Positions 18,040-27,461 are shown, counted from the first letter of the stretch. The stretch is 64,000 nucleotides of DNA from Candidatus Melainabacteria bacterium (GCA_003963305.1 RXJR01000023.1:158498-222497); one strand, 5' to 3'. Program-made: numbers and translations. The notes: generated by a model not told the origin, from the letters alone.

Positions 18040-19668
18040 TCACTGCGAGGGCAGTTCTACTGTAAATTGACTGCCCTTGCCAATCTGGCTTTCACACCAG
18101 ATTTGACCGCCGTGCCCTTCAACAATCTTGCGGGAGAGATAGAGTCCCAACCCCGTACTGGCGTAGTAGCGCCCACTCGATCCCGCTTGCCAGAAGCGCT
18201 GAAAGAGCTTAGCCATATTTTCAGGTGGAATGCCTTTTCCGGTATCAGATACGGTGAGTGTGGTGACGTCGTCATTTTGAAAAAGTTCGACTTGTATTCT
18301 GCCACCACCAGGGGTGAATTTGAGCGAGTTATCGATCAAGTTCTGAATCACTCTTCTGATTTCTTCCTTGTCACAGGGAATTTCTTTGATCCGGTCAGGA
18401 AGCACAGTAATCAACTGAATCTTGCGTTCCTCTGCCAGTGGCATGACCTCAGTGACGAACTGTGTCACAATCGATGACAGATCGCAGGGCGTCATCCGCA
18501 TCTCTTTGACGCCACTATCAAACCGATAGACATCGAGCAGCGTCTGCACCAATCCGTACAGGGTCGTATTACTCTGCAACAAAGTGGACAAAATCTCACG
18601 CTGCTCGGCATTTACTTCGCCAAAGTCGCCATCCAGCAGTAGCTTGACAGCTCGATTGGTTGCCGAAACCGGAGTTTTCAAGTCGTGCGTAAGCGTTGCC
18701 ACGAAGTCTTCTCGCTGCTGTTGCAGTTGCACCCGATCGGTCGCATTAGCGAACATGGCAACCAGACCGGTTGTGGCGCCGCTTCCATCTTTGGTCGGCC
18801 AGACTGCCCAATCCCAGTATGAAACTTCCAGCGTCTTCTCCGATGAAAGATTCAAAGCGTTTGCTGAAAAACGTGCTGGGGTGGCTGTTAAAAGAACATC
18901 TTCAAAGACCTTGCGCGGAACAAAGGGCGAAAGTTCAAAGAATGATTTACCGATTACTTCTCTGGTGCTTGCGCAAGACAAAAGCTTGGCAAACTCTTCA
19001 TTGCATTCGAGACAGACGAAATGCTCGTCAAGGTTGACAATACCGATTGGAGCGCTTTCTAAAATACTCTTCGTGACGCGCTTCTCTGTTTCGAGCTCGC
19101 GAATCGCATCGCGATGAATCAAGAGAGCAAACTCTTTAGACTTGATGTAGCTCTCGATCGCCAGGCTCATATCGAAAAAAATCAACCGCATCATCGATGC
19201 CATGGTTTCACATTCGGTGCCGGGCTCACATTTCTCCAGCAGCCGGGGAAGTAGCCATGAGACAGCCTTGTTATAGGCGCCGATGTACCACTTCGGTTCA
19301 AGGTCGATGCGATGATGGGTCAAACCCACCTTTAGCCGATCAGCGACATAAGCTCGATCATGAGCACCATGAGCTAAACGCAGAAAATATTGCTTCTGAG
19401 CTTGCTTGGCGCGCTGTATTACATGCTCGTTCGGGAAAAAATCTCGGGTCTCTGGAAAACTCAAAAAATGTTCATACATAGCGTCCATGAGATCATCGAC
19501 GCAATTCTGCAAAAGAAGGTCGATTGCCTCCAGCTGGCCCGGTTCAATCTTTTCGAACTCAAGCCATTTTTGTCTGGTATCGATTTCCTGCTCGGTGAGC
19601 GGCTCTAGAAATTCCTGCTCTATTGCATCTTTTCGAGTCATCAGCCTCACCTTGAAAACGTCGAACAT
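18040..19668 (-). CDS. Globin-coupled sensor histidine kinase
   Basis: 542 aa (ATG at 19641 is an alternative start). Residues 35-180 are a protoglobin/globin-sensor domain: proximal His118 lies in THHRIDLEPKWYIGAY, the hallmark H-x-R-I-x-L-x-P-x-W-Y motif, so the protein should bind haem and sense O2, NO or CO. Residues 195-315 are a PAS domain (SAPIGIVNLDEHFVCLECNEEF). HisKA follows, with phospho-acceptor His328 in LTHDLKTP. The ATPase domain has N-box NLIDNSLKF, G1 DTGKGIPPENM and G2 STGLGLYLSRKIVEGHGG. No membrane segment is present, so it is cytoplasmic. It is divergent from the response regulator at 19744, 75 bp away. HisKA (not HisKA_3) beside a NarL-type regulator is unusual. Confidence 0.92.
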   Translation of the reverse strand: MFDVFKVRLMTRKDAIEQEFLEPLTEQEIDTRQKWLEFEKIEPGQLEAIDLLLQNCVDDLMDAMYEHFLSFPETRDFFPNEHVIQRAKQAQKQYFLRLAHGAHDRAYVADRLKVGLTHHRIDLEPKWYIGAYNKAVSWLLPRLLEKCEPGTECETMASMMRLIFFDMSLAIESYIKSKEFALLIHRDAIRELETEKRVTKSILESAPIGIVNLDEHFVCLECNEEFAKLLSCASTREVIGKSFFELSPFVPRKVFEDVLLTATPARFSANALNLSSEKTLEVSYWDWAVWPTKDGSGATTGLVAMFANATDRVQLQQQREDFVATLTHDLKTPVSATNRAVKLLLDGDFGEVNAEQREILSTLLQSNTTLYGLVQTLLDVYRFDSGVKEMRMTPCDLSSIVTQFVTEVMPLAEERKIQLITVLPDRIKEIPCDKEEIRRVIQNLIDNSLKFTPGGGRIQVELFQNDDVTTLTVSDTGKGIPPENMAKLFQRFWQAGSSGRYYASTGLGLYLSRKIVEGHGGQIWCESQIGKGSQFTVELPSQ

Positions 19669-19743
19669 CGATGCTCAACAAGCAAGCTCGTTCTACAAGC
19701 GTCAATGTCGAGGCAAAGTATATATAATTATCGAGAAGGAATC

Positions 19744-20640
19744 ATGATTTCGGATATAAGCGACAAATCGGTCGCAACTAAAAGCAAACTAAATCAAGCG
19801 AGTACTTTGGAAATGAGTGTTGAAAAAGAAGCAAATGGACATCAGATCCGAATTTTACTCGTGGAAGACCACGCCCTGACACGGGTCGGAATCAAGACAG
19901 TCTTAAAACGTGAAGCCGATTTGCAAGTCGTTGGTGAGGCATCCAATGGTGAAGAAGCCGTCGAGCAAGCCGAACTCTTGAAGCCAGATGTCATCCTCAT
20001 GGATGTTGGCATGCCGATAATGGATGGAATCCAGGCGGCCAAGAAGATTGTCGAACACGGCAACGCCGCCAGAATTATTATGCTTACACAACATGATAAC
20101 GACCAGGACATCCTCGCTTCCTTTTCCGCCGGTGCCTCGGGATACTGTTTGAAAGATGTCGAAGAGTCTCGGCTGTTCATGGCGATCAGAACAGTCTTCG
20201 CGGGCGATGCCTGGCTGGATTCAGCAATCGCAGGCAAAGTATTGAAGCTTCAAAGACAGATCAACCAGGCCCAGCAGCAAAACGTTCAATCAGCTCAACC
20301 AACAGAGTCTTCGGCGCACGAGTCGCCTGAGGAGCACGCCGAACACGGTACTCATCACGACAGAACAGATCATGAGGTTGTGCCTTCCTCAGATTTAGCT
20401 GCTCATTCGGGAGCGGGAAATCCGCAAAAGCTAGATCGTCCCTATGCCGAACCACTCTCACCCCGAGAATTGGAGGTGCTTGGTCTGATCGTCGAAGGAA
20501 TGTCAAACCAGCAAATTTCAGACAAGTTGATAATCTCGCTGCCAACAACCAAAACACATGTCCGAAACATTTTGAACAAACTGGCGGTTGACGATAGAAC
20601 TCAAGCGGCAGTGCACGCGATGCGGCGCGGTTTAGTTTAA
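19744..20640 (+). CDS. NarL/DosR-family response regulator
   Basis: 298 aa from ATG 19744, preceded by GAGAAGGA; the frame opens 13 codons earlier. Receiver domain residues 34-155: acidic pair Glu41-Asp42, phospho-acceptor Asp87 in LMDVGMP, and Lys in YCLKDV. A long linker (about 160-230) is rich in Gln, His, Glu and Ser and is unusual for the family. The LuxR-type HTH covers residues 233-298: LSPRELEVLGLIVEGMSNQQ, TTKTHVRNILNKL and the end DDRTQAAVHAMRRGLV. That end closely resembles mycobacterial DosR/DevR (ERRTQAAVFA). It is the natural partner of the divergent haem kinase and the best candidate to bind the TCATCC-N4-GGATGA palindromes. Confidence 0.92.
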   Translation: MISDISDKSVATKSKLNQASTLEMSVEKEANGHQIRILLVEDHALTRVGIKTVLKREADLQVVGEASNGEEAVEQAELLKPDVILMDVGMPIMDGIQAAKKIVEHGNAARIIMLTQHDNDQDILASFSAGASGYCLKDVEESRLFMAIRTVFAGDAWLDSAIAGKVLKLQRQINQAQQQNVQSAQPTESSAHESPEEHAEHGTHHDRTDHEVVPSSDLAAHSGAGNPQKLDRPYAEPLSPRELEVLGLIVEGMSNQQISDKLIISLPTTKTHVRNILNKLAVDDRTQAAVHAMRRGLV

Positions 20641-20719
20641 GGCACACGAATCTTTCGCCAAACATTCAAGAGGCGAGCATAATCATTCAACTCGCAGGAA
20701 ATACATCCGTCAAGGAAAT

Positions 20720-21169
20720 ATGCACGTAGTAATCGCCATAAACGAGGCAAAATACGCCGAAGCAATTGCAGACTTCGTCATCAATCACGATTGGAAAGAT
20801 GACACTACATTCGAAGTCATTTCAATAGTAAAGCCCATGAAAGTAGCTTCCTTCGAAGCAGTTCTACCAGGCCCGATACTGGACGAAATAATGCAAAAGA
20901 AAACAACGGCTGCCGAAAGCCTTGTGCAAACTTTCGTGCGGTCAATCACTAAAACAATAGATCAGGCGAGAATCAAAACATCGGTGCGCGAAGGGTTTCC
21001 CACCGACGAAATTATGGAAACGCTGAAAGCCAGCCATGCAGATATTCTGATTGTGGGTAGCCATGCGCGGCACGGTCTTGAACGAGCCTTCCTGGGAAGC
21101 GTTTCTCACTATCTTGTTTTTCATGCCGAATGTTCGATTATTGTGATACGGCTTCCAAATCATCAATAG
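20720..21169 (+). CDS. Universal stress protein
   Basis: 149 aa, single domain, starting MHVVIAINEAKYAEAI with AAGGA just upstream. The nucleotide motif reads GSHA-RHGLERAFL-GSVS: the second Gly is Ala, so ATP binding may be weakened. The C-terminus is [11 protein letters not shown]. It lies 79 bp downstream of the DosR-like regulator in the same direction and may be co-transcribed with it. Its last 32 bases overlap the convergent ftsH-like gene, an unusually deep 3' overlap of two clear genes. Confidence 0.92.
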   Translation: MHVVIAINEAKYAEAIADFVINHDWKDDTTFEVISIVKPMKVASFEAVLPGPILDEIMQKKTTAAESLVQTFVRSITKTIDQARIKTSVREGFPTDEIMETLKASHADILIVGSHARHGLERAFLGSVSHYLVFHAECSIIVIRLPNHQ

Positions 21170-23078
21170 GCTGCGCGGTAGGTGCAGCTGTAGTTGCAAC
21201 GGTAGATTCAGCTGTAGTTTTGGCAGTTGCAGGGGTACATTCAGCCGACGCCGATGCTGCGATCTTTTCGAGTTCCGTAGAGTTCAGGGTCTCATTCTGC
21301 AGCAACTTTTCTGCGATCGCCGTCAGGACGTGGCGCCTTCCTTTTAAAATTTGGATTGCTCTTTCAAAAGCCTCGGTAACGAGGTCTTTTACCGCGGCAT
21401 CTATCTCTCGGGATGTCTGTTCGCTATGGTATCTAGTTTCTGGAACTACGGCTCCGCTCAGAGAAGTTACAGGAGTGGGCTCATTGCTGTATGTCACGGG
21501 TCCCAGGAGCTGCGACATACCATATGTGGTGACCATGGCGCGCGCTATATCGGTTGCCTTAAGTAGATCGTCGGCAGCACCAGTCGAGAGTTCATCGAAA
21601 ACGAGTGTTTCTGCGGCTCGTCCCCCCATAAGCGTAGTCAGTTTAGTTTCCAGTTCTTTCTTCGACATGAGAAATCGATCTTCGGTAGGTCGTTGCATCG
21701 TATAACCAAGAGCACCAATTCCACGCGGAATAATCGATACCTTTTGTACGGGATCCGCTTCAGGCATAGACATTGATACAAGCGCATGTCCAGACTCGTG
21801 ATAGGCCACAATCTGGCGTTCTCTGGGGTTGAGCAATCTGTTCTTTTTCTCCAGCCCAGCTACAATGCGCTCCAGGGCATTGGTAAAATCGGCAGGCTCG
21901 ACGGCTTCAGCACCGCGCCTGGTGGCAAGGATGACAGCTTCATTAACTAGATTAGCCAGATCCGCGCCTGTGAAACCGGGAGTTGTTCCAGCGATGTCCT
22001 CTACCTTCACACTCGTATCGGCTTTGATGCCGCGCAAGTGCACTTTCAAGATCTGCTCACGTCCAGTTTTATCTGGTCGATCGACCAGTATTTGCCGATC
22101 GAAGCGACCCGCTCGCAACAGTGCCCCGTCGAGAATTTCAGGGCGATTGGTAGCTGCCAACAAGACAACGCCCTGGCGCGGATCGAAACCATCCATTTCC
22201 ACAAGCAATTGATTTAGAGTTTGTTCTTTCTCGTCAGGTCCGCCAGCGATAGAGCCCAGACCACGAGCCCGACCAAGTGCATCTAGCTCATCAATAAAAA
22301 TGATGCACGGTGCGCTTTTCTGCGCCTGGGCAAAGAGATCTCTTACCCTTGCTGCGCCAACTCCGACAAACATCTCGACAAATTCAGAGCCGCTGATACT
22401 GAAAAACGGAACTTTGGCCTCGCCCGCAACAGCACGAGCCAAGAGCGTTTTACCAGTTCCTGGAGGACCGACCAGCAAAATACCTTTAGGCATGTGACCG
22501 CCTAACCGCGAGTATCGAGCAGGTTCTTTAAGGAAACCGATAACCTCTTGCAGTTCACCTTTGGCCTCATCGACACCAGCGACATCGTTGAACGTTGTTT
22601 TTATATTGCTTTCGCTATAGACACGCGCTTTGTTCCGCTCAAACGGCAAAAGACCTGCACCCAAAGACCCTTTCTGTCCGACCAATGAACCCAGCGTGCC
22701 GAACAGCACGAACAAACCGAAAATAATCCAGGGCAAGTTGGCTTCCCAGAAGCCAATCTCCGGTGTGCCCTGAAAACTAGAGGAGTTGTCGGCTAATCGA
22801 GTCAGCAACTGCGGATCGTCTATGCGCACAGTGCGGAATCTTTTCGTCTTGCCATTCTCAGACAAGGTTCCCGTTATTTCCTGCTTGCTGACGCTTACAT
22901 TGGCAAGCTTCTTCTCCTGAGCAAGTGCTATAAAACGACTGTAGGGAACGGTTTCGGTCAACGACGCCTGAAACAGATTACCCAGAGCGGAAATAATGAG
23001 GAAGATTAGAAAGACCCGCCAGGCAACGATGATGGGGTCCGGCGTCTTTATCTTATTGTCAACAGTCTCTTCAGGCAT
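21138..23078 (-). CDS. ftsH: FtsH-family membrane AAA+ zinc protease
   Basis: 646 aa from ATG 23078 (the frame opens at 23144). Two N-terminal membrane segments flank a small periplasmic domain (residues 16-38 and 114-133). The AAA module has Walker A GPPGTGKT (about 204-211), pore loop [18 protein letters not shown], Walker [11 protein letters not shown] and arginine fingers in [10 protein letters not shown]. The zinc protease site is HESGHA (about 433), with the third ligand in [16 protein letters not shown]. It degrades damaged membrane and regulatory proteins. The C-terminal tail is Ala/Thr-rich. Cyanobacteria and relatives have several FtsH copies, so this may be a stress-specific paralogue. 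Weak palindrome C lies in the divergent gap with cytochrome 23245. Confidence 0.95.
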   Translation of the reverse strand: MPEETVDNKIKTPDPIIVAWRVFLIFLIISALGNLFQASLTETVPYSRFIALAQEKKLANVSVSKQEITGTLSENGKTKRFRTVRIDDPQLLTRLADNSSSFQGTPEIGFWEANLPWIIFGLFVLFGTLGSLVGQKGSLGAGLLPFERNKARVYSESNIKTTFNDVAGVDEAKGELQEVIGFLKEPARYSRLGGHMPKGILLVGPPGTGKTLLARAVAGEAKVPFFSISGSEFVEMFVGVGAARVRDLFAQAQKSAPCIIFIDELDALGRARGLGSIAGGPDEKEQTLNQLLVEMDGFDPRQGVVLLAATNRPEILDGALLRAGRFDRQILVDRPDKTGREQILKVHLRGIKADTSVKVEDIAGTTPGFTGADLANLVNEAVILATRRGAEAVEPADFTNALERIVAGLEKKNRLLNPRERQIVAYHESGHALVSMSMPEADPVQKVSIIPRGIGALGYTMQRPTEDRFLMSKKELETKLTTLMGGRAAETLVFDELSTGAADDLLKATDIARAMVTTYGMSQLLGPVTYSNEPTPVTSLSGAVVPETRYHSEQTSREIDAAVKDLVTEAFERAIQILKGRRHVLTAIAEKLLQNETLNSTELEKIAASASAECTPATAKTTAESTVATTAAPTAQPIDDLEAVSQ

Positions 23079-23171
23079 AACATGTCCGAACGTGGGTCCA
23101 ACCACACAACTATCGCATTGTACTATCGTCCACACCTCGGTCAAATTGATTATCGTCAGAATCGAGGCTGG

Positions 23172-23187
23172 TAGACCTAAAGGATGA
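23172..23187. promoter_or_regulatory. Weak palindrome site C, TAGACC-TAAA-GGATGA
   Basis: The right half-site is perfect, the left matches 3 of 6 bases (9 of 12 overall). It sits in the divergent gap between ftsH (94 bp) and a c-type cytochrome (58 bp). By sequence alone it would not be convincing; location supports it. Confidence 0.35.
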
Positions 23188-23244
23188 TTTCAGAGTAGGA
23201 TTTCGCAGCAACTTCAGCTTTTAGATCGATAACAGGAGCACAAA

Positions 23245-23706
23245 ATGCGAGCAAAATTTATAAAGGTTCACTCGTGGATGCAACTGATGAAAATCCCCGT
23301 GCTCTCCGTACTGTTTGTGCTTTCCAGCCTGGCGCTGCCCGCCGGTGCAGGGGATTCGCATGATGCAAAGTCAACCGATGGTCAAAAGAAGCATAAACAG
23401 AACGAGCAGCAGCGAGTGCAGCAAAACAAAGCTCAATCAATAAAACGCGGAAAACAACTCTACTACGCGAATAACTGCCAGAGCTGCCATACGATTGGAA
23501 ATCGTGGCGCAAAGTTCGGACCGGCGTTAGACAAATTAGGCAAACACGCGAGCGCACTAGAGATGTCTGAAGAGATTCATGGTGGCGCAGATGAACCCGA
23601 GATGGATTTCAAAACGCGACATCTAACCAAAGATGAGCAGCGATCGATAATCGACTTTCTGCTTTCTGTTCAAGACAAAGCAACGAAACAAGCCGGCAGC
23701 CACTGA
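23245..23706 (+). CDS. Small exported c-type cytochrome
   Basis: 153 aa. AGGAG lies upstream of ATG 23245. The signal peptide ends near residue 36 (SLALPAGAG). A polar Lys/Gln-rich spacer precedes one haem site CQSCHTIG, with Met in EPEMDF as the likely axial ligand. This fits a class I monohaem cytochrome c in the periplasm, an electron carrier that could serve terminal oxidases or reductases. No partner enzyme is adjacent. One of four small cytochromes c in the window; it resembles those at 31602 and 47387 in the GKQLYxxNxCxxCH stretch. Confidence 0.9.
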   Translation: MRAKFIKVHSWMQLMKIPVLSVLFVLSSLALPAGAGDSHDAKSTDGQKKHKQNEQQRVQQNKAQSIKRGKQLYYANNCQSCHTIGNRGAKFGPALDKLGKHASALEMSEEIHGGADEPEMDFKTRHLTKDEQRSIIDFLLSVQDKATKQAGSH

Positions 23707-23740
23707 ATGTAGTACTACCCACCCAACCAAGGTTATCGCC

Positions 23741-24247
23741 ATGAATGTACTTTTAGCTGTATCAGATCGCTTTTTCGGGGACGCACTGGTGAAGTTCGCA
23801 CGCCACCACCATTGGGAAGAGAATGCCCACTTCAAGGTGATCAAAGCAGTTTTGCCTGCGGAGCATCAACCTGGGGCAACCAATGAAGACCGCGAAATTT
23901 CGTTTCAAGAAGAAATGAAACTAGCCGATAATTTGCTGAAAAAACTTTGCGCGATGCTCGGCAAAAACAAAGAAGGCTGCGATATTTCGCCTGAAGTAAT
24001 AATCGGAAGCCCGGCAAAAGTAATCATCGAATACGCCACCAATTGGCCGGCTGATATCATCATTCTCGGAGCCCATGAGCAGAGCAACTTTGAAAAGCTG
24101 ATACTCGGAAGCGTCTCGAAATACATATCAGAACATGCTCCTTGCTCATTCACCATCGTGCGTATCGCCAATGACGAGGCGCTTGATTTGAGCCTGGAAG
24201 AAGATGAAGTGCTTGAAGAGCTGGGCATACCGTTAGCCTCATCTTGA
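23741..24247 (+). CDS. Universal stress protein, atypical ATP motif
   Basis: 168 aa, 34 bp after the cytochrome gene and in the same direction, preceded by CCAAGG. The N-terminus MNVLLAVSDRFFGDALVKFA and C-terminal APCSFTIVRI fit the family. The motif is GAHE-QSNFEKLIL-GSVS, with Glu replacing the second Gly. An acidic tail (LSLEEDEVLEELG) extends the protein by about 20 residues. Likely co-transcribed with cytochrome 23245, pairing a stress protein with an electron carrier. Confidence 0.9.
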   Translation: MNVLLAVSDRFFGDALVKFARHHHWEENAHFKVIKAVLPAEHQPGATNEDREISFQEEMKLADNLLKKLCAMLGKNKEGCDISPEVIIGSPAKVIIEYATNWPADIIILGAHEQSNFEKLILGSVSKYISEHAPCSFTIVRIANDEALDLSLEEDEVLEELGIPLASS

Positions 24248-24294
24248 AACTCTTCGAGTTACAAGTCATAGACTCCGAATTCACATCACAGTGC

Positions 24295-24624
24295 TTATTC
24301 TTCTAACAAAATCTTGAGCTTTGCTTGTGCTTCCACGCCAAGAATAACATTGGTCGGTTCCGTGAGCGCACGCGGAAATATCAACATCACCTTGTCGGTT
24401 TTGCTCAAGCGCAACCCTTCATATTTCGTACCAGCCAGCCCCCAGTTGCTCAACACGAACAACCAGAATGCAGCGGAGTCGTGATCGATCTGCTCACAAA
24501 TCTCTCGCTGCATTTCTATATTGTTCAGCAGACAAGTCGACTTCCAGTAGACCAGCAAAGACTGACCTGTTTTGCGGACTTGAAGCCCTTCCTGCAGGCT
24601 CTCTGCTGCGCCATCACCTGTCAC
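24295..24624 (-). CDS. Hypothetical protein downstream of the BCAM0308-like gene
   Basis: 109 aa from GTG 24624, with GGAGCAAAGA in the end of the upstream gene. It begins 2 bp after that gene's stop, so translation is probably coupled. The sequence is soluble, with a Trp-containing centre (AAFWLFVLSNWGLAGTKYEGLRLSKTD) and no signal peptide or metal motif. No family is recognised. Its fixed position behind a zinc-ribbon protein suggests a two-gene unit. Confidence 0.6.
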   Translation of the reverse strand: MTGDGAAESLQEGLQVRKTGQSLLVYWKSTCLLNNIEMQREICEQIDHDSAAFWLFVLSNWGLAGTKYEGLRLSKTDKVMLIFPRALTEPTNVILGVEAQAKLKILLEE

Positions 24625-24626
24625 AA

Positions 24627-25145
24627 CTATTCTTTGCTCCAGCGAACATGAACACTTGGTTTTTCCGGCAACGATGTGACATCTAATTTTCCACCGTATG
24701 CTTTCTCAATTGCTTTACCAATTCGTTTGGCAAGCCACATACTGGTGGTTTTGATTTCGATTTTAGAAGCTCCATCAATTCTACTCAAGATCCTCGATGC
24801 CGGATTGTCTTGCCGGCACTCCGACTCGATGTTAGCGATGAGATTATTCATTTCCTGGAGAGCAGCAGGTTCGAACTCGCCGGTGATATCGACCGTTCCT
24901 TCCCACACATTTTTCTCTACCATAGAACAGCCAGGGCAAAGGGTTTCGACCAGATGCTCCGGTAATCCTTTCTTTAGAGACTCGTCTTCGGTGTACCAGT
25001 GCTTGTCATGATGAACCGCCCGGCATTCCGTGCAAATCATATATCCTTTTTGTGCTTTCGCATTTTTGACAGTTGTAGAATCAATGTGTTGACTTGCTTC
25101 ATATCGTCCCTGCTTGAACGATATGTTGGTTGGTTTCTTATTCAT
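24627..25145 (-). CDS. BCAM0308-like zinc-binding protein
   Basis: 172 aa. Two Cys pairs are visible: ICTEC near residue 39 and LCPGC near residue 71, making a split zinc ribbon. The C-terminal half reads IEIKTTSMWLAKRIGKAIEKAYGGKLDV and ends VHVRWSKE. This matches the family annotated as BCAM0308, found in Proteobacteria near anaerobic and stress genes; its biochemical role is not known. It lies between the PLP enzyme gene (22 bp) and the hypothetical protein at 24295, all on the minus strand, so one operon is likely. Confidence 0.75.
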   Translation of the reverse strand: MNKKPTNISFKQGRYEASQHIDSTTVKNAKAQKGYMICTECRAVHHDKHWYTEDESLKKGLPEHLVETLCPGCSMVEKNVWEGTVDITGEFEPAALQEMNNLIANIESECRQDNPASRILSRIDGASKIEIKTTSMWLAKRIGKAIEKAYGGKLDVTSLPEKPSVHVRWSKE

Positions 25146-25167
25146 AGTCTACTCCTTTATCCGTGTA

Positions 25168-26493
25168 CTACAGCGCTTTCGCCTGAAGTTTCGAACCGGT
25201 AATTTCTAAAGCTCTTGAAAGATCCCCAATAATGTCGTTAACGTCCTCCAGTCCGATGGAGAGTCTGATACCACCGGGTGCCAGCGCGGCTACGTCCTTA
25301 ATAGCGTCGGGCAACGCTGAGTGAGTCATCGAATATGGTTCTTCTATGAGGGTACGCGTTTGACCCAGGCTGACAGCGAGCGTAATGCTTTGCGAGGAGC
25401 GGGCAATTGCATCGATGAAGTGCGCGGCTGCAGCCTGTGCTTCGCCGGAACTTCCCTTTAGCACGAAATAAATCATTGAGCCGGGCGCAAATCTTCCGTC
25501 GTAACTAATCATCTGGCGGTGCGCAAGATCTGATTGCGCAAATGAATCAAGTCCAGGGTAAGAAACGTGATCGATGAGTGGATGATTTTCCAAAAATTGT
25601 GCAATCGCTATTGCCGAACGCTGTTCCTGTTCGAGCCTTGTTGCAAGTGTCGGCAAGCCATAAACAAGCAGCGGCCAGGCAGAGCGCGCCGCTAATGTGC
25701 CACCAAAATCCTTCCTGTACAAAAGCAATGATCGATGATACCGACCGGCACCGATGACGACACCGCCCATATCAGTGCCGAAGCCACCAATATTCTTGGT
25801 CAAGCTGTGAACAACAAAATCTGCGCCGTGGCTGATTGGTCTCTGACAAAATGGCGTAGCAAAGGTATTGTCTACAATCAATACAATTCTTTCGTCTTCT
25901 TTTCGATGCTTATTAGCCTCGTCAACGCAAGATTTGATAGCCCGGATATCGAGTAATTCAAGCGTGGGGTTAACAGGTGTCTCAAAGTAAACCACGCGAG
26001 TCTTACTGGTGATGGCACCGGCAAGCGCCTCCATATCACGCAGATCAATAAATTTCGTCGACACGCCCTGCCTGATCATCCAATTGCTCAGCAAGCTGTA
26101 AGTGCAGCCATAGAGAAGTTGGTGAGCGATGATCTCGTCGCCGGAAGTCACGTTGATGCATAATGCTGCGCTTACTGCAGCCATGCCGGTCGCGAAACAG
26201 ACTGCAATGTCGGCATCCTCAGCAAGTGCCAGCTTCTCCTCAAGGATTCCACGGGTTGGTTCGTCCAGCCGTTCATATACATAGATTGGAGCTTCACTTC
26301 CGTTCTCATCAGAAGCGAACTGTGCGAAACCCTGCATGCCTCTCTGCACCGAGTCCAGCCGATAGGCGCAAGAAACGTTCATCGGAGGAACGAGCGGGTG
26401 ATTATATTCCCAGTGCCGACTGTCATAATCGTTATGGATCATGCTAGTGCGTATCGAATAGTCTTTATGTCGCTTCTGACCTTTTCTGGACAT
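25168..26493 (-). CDS. Cys/Met-metabolism PLP enzyme (methionine gamma-lyase or cystathionine gamma-synthase type)
   Basis: 441 aa from ATG 26493, preceded by CGGGAG; the frame extends to 26700 but crosses the promoter region. It is a fold-type I PLP enzyme: substrate region YERLDEPTRGILEEKLALAE, phosphate-binding FATGMAAVSAAL, DNTFATP, and PLP Lys in VVHSLTKNIGGFGTDMGG. The C-terminal ESxGxxxTLxxxP-type region reads SLGQTRTLIEEPYSMTHS. These enzymes cleave or form C-S bonds in methionine, cysteine or homoserine derivatives, and the exact reaction cannot be told from sequence. Palindrome M is 110 bp upstream, shared with the divergent hydrolase. Confidence 0.88.
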   Translation of the reverse strand: MSRKGQKRHKDYSIRTSMIHNDYDSRHWEYNHPLVPPMNVSCAYRLDSVQRGMQGFAQFASDENGSEAPIYVYERLDEPTRGILEEKLALAEDADIAVCFATGMAAVSAALCINVTSGDEIIAHQLLYGCTYSLLSNWMIRQGVSTKFIDLRDMEALAGAITSKTRVVYFETPVNPTLELLDIRAIKSCVDEANKHRKEDERIVLIVDNTFATPFCQRPISHGADFVVHSLTKNIGGFGTDMGGVVIGAGRYHRSLLLYRKDFGGTLAARSAWPLLVYGLPTLATRLEQEQRSAIAIAQFLENHPLIDHVSYPGLDSFAQSDLAHRQMISYDGRFAPGSMIYFVLKGSSGEAQAAAAHFIDAIARSSQSITLAVSLGQTRTLIEEPYSMTHSALPDAIKDVAALAPGGIRLSIGLEDVNDIIGDLSRALEITGSKLQAKAL

Positions 26494-26602
26494 TACGAAT
26501 TCTCCCGGTGCGTCTATAACGTCCCTATTATTCTTCAAAATCGACGAACAAAGCGCATCGTCCCACTGAACTTTTCGACTGCCTGATTGGCTGATTTTGT
26601 TG

Positions 26603-26618
26603 TCATCCAAATGGATTA
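26603..26618. promoter_or_regulatory. Palindrome site M, TCATCC-AAAT-GGATTA
   Basis: 11 of 12 half-site bases match. Divergent gap: 110 bp from the PLP enzyme (minus) and 94 bp from the hydrolase (plus), so one site could serve both. Confidence 0.6.
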
Positions 26619-26711
26619 GTATCAGTTCGAAAAAATCAGCCGCAATACTCATGCCACCCGAGTGCATTGCGCAGAAAATGAATATTGATGCTCCAACCAA
26701 GGGTTACGACT

Positions 26712-27380
26712 ATGCAGTCACATTCGAAAACCTCAGCTGTAAAACAGGCTGTATCCATTCCCGCGTCCGGAAGTGTATTGTCGGGCGATCTCGCCGTTCC
26801 ACCAAACGCGCTCGGGTTGGTGTTGTTCGCGCACGGAAGCGGCAGCAGCCGACACAGCCCAAGAAATAAAGCTGTAGCGGCAAAGTTGAACGAGATGCAC
26901 CTGGGTACTTTACTGATGGACCTGCTCACAGCCGAAGAAGAAGTAATTGACGAACAAACTTCTGCGTTACGCTTCGATATACCAATGCTGACAGATCGGC
27001 TGGTCGAAATCGTTGACTGGCTGATTGTTAATCCGGCGACAGAAGGCATGAAGCTGGGAATCTTTGGCGCCAGTACTGGTGCAGCTTCAGCGATCGGAGC
27101 AGCTGCCAGACGCGGCAAATGGGTAAACGCTGTCGTCTCACGTGGGGGACGACCGGACCTCGCGAAAGATTACCTGAGCGAACTAGAAGCACCGACGCTT
27201 CTGATTGTCGGCGGACAAGATTATACGGTGATTGAACTCAACAAACTGGCTTTTGCTGGAATGACTTGTGTCAAGAAATTATCGATCATCGAAGGCGCCA
27301 CACATCTGTTCAGCGAACCTGGAGCGTTAGAGCAGGTATCTGTCGAAACTGGTGAGTGGTTCCAGAAGTATCTGCGATAG
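26712..27380 (+). CDS. Alpha/beta hydrolase, dienelactone-hydrolase-like
   Basis: 222 aa from ATG 26712 with AAGGG upstream. The fold is visible: LFAHGSGSS oxyanion region, nucleophile elbow GIFGASTGAAS, catalytic Asp in VGGQDYTV and His in GATHLFSEPG. The family hydrolyses esters or lactones. In mycobacterial Rv0571c a domain of this type is fused to a phosphoribosyltransferase and belongs to the DosR regulon. Here the phosphoribosyltransferase is a separate gene at 37687. Site M lies 94 bp upstream. The gene is followed by an 11-bp direct repeat and a strong hairpin. Confidence 0.88.
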   Translation: MQSHSKTSAVKQAVSIPASGSVLSGDLAVPPNALGLVLFAHGSGSSRHSPRNKAVAAKLNEMHLGTLLMDLLTAEEEVIDEQTSALRFDIPMLTDRLVEIVDWLIVNPATEGMKLGIFGASTGAASAIGAAARRGKWVNAVVSRGGRPDLAKDYLSELEAPTLLIVGGQDYTVIELNKLAFAGMTCVKKLSIIEGATHLFSEPGALEQVSVETGEWFQKYLR

Positions 27381-27386
27381 CCTGGA

Positions 27387-27408
27387 AATCGAAGCGGAAT
27401 CGAAGCGG
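27387..27408. repeat. 11-bp tandem repeat (two copies) after the hydrolase stop
   Basis: AATCGAAGCGG occurs twice head-to-tail, 6 bp after the stop codon, followed by a partial third AATGAA. Confidence 0.6.
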
Positions 27409-27424
27409 AATGAATGCTCAATCT

Positions 27425-27461
27425 GGCAGAGCGAAGGGCAAGACCGAACCATCGCTCTGCC
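27425..27461. terminator. Strong hairpin between convergent genes
   Basis: GGCAGAGCGA pairs perfectly with TCGCTCTGCC across a 17-nt loop. It lies between the hydrolase end (27380) and the convergent USP end (27484), so it probably terminates both. No clear T-run follows on either strand. The right arm is partly repeated once more (CATCGCTCTGC). Confidence 0.65.
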
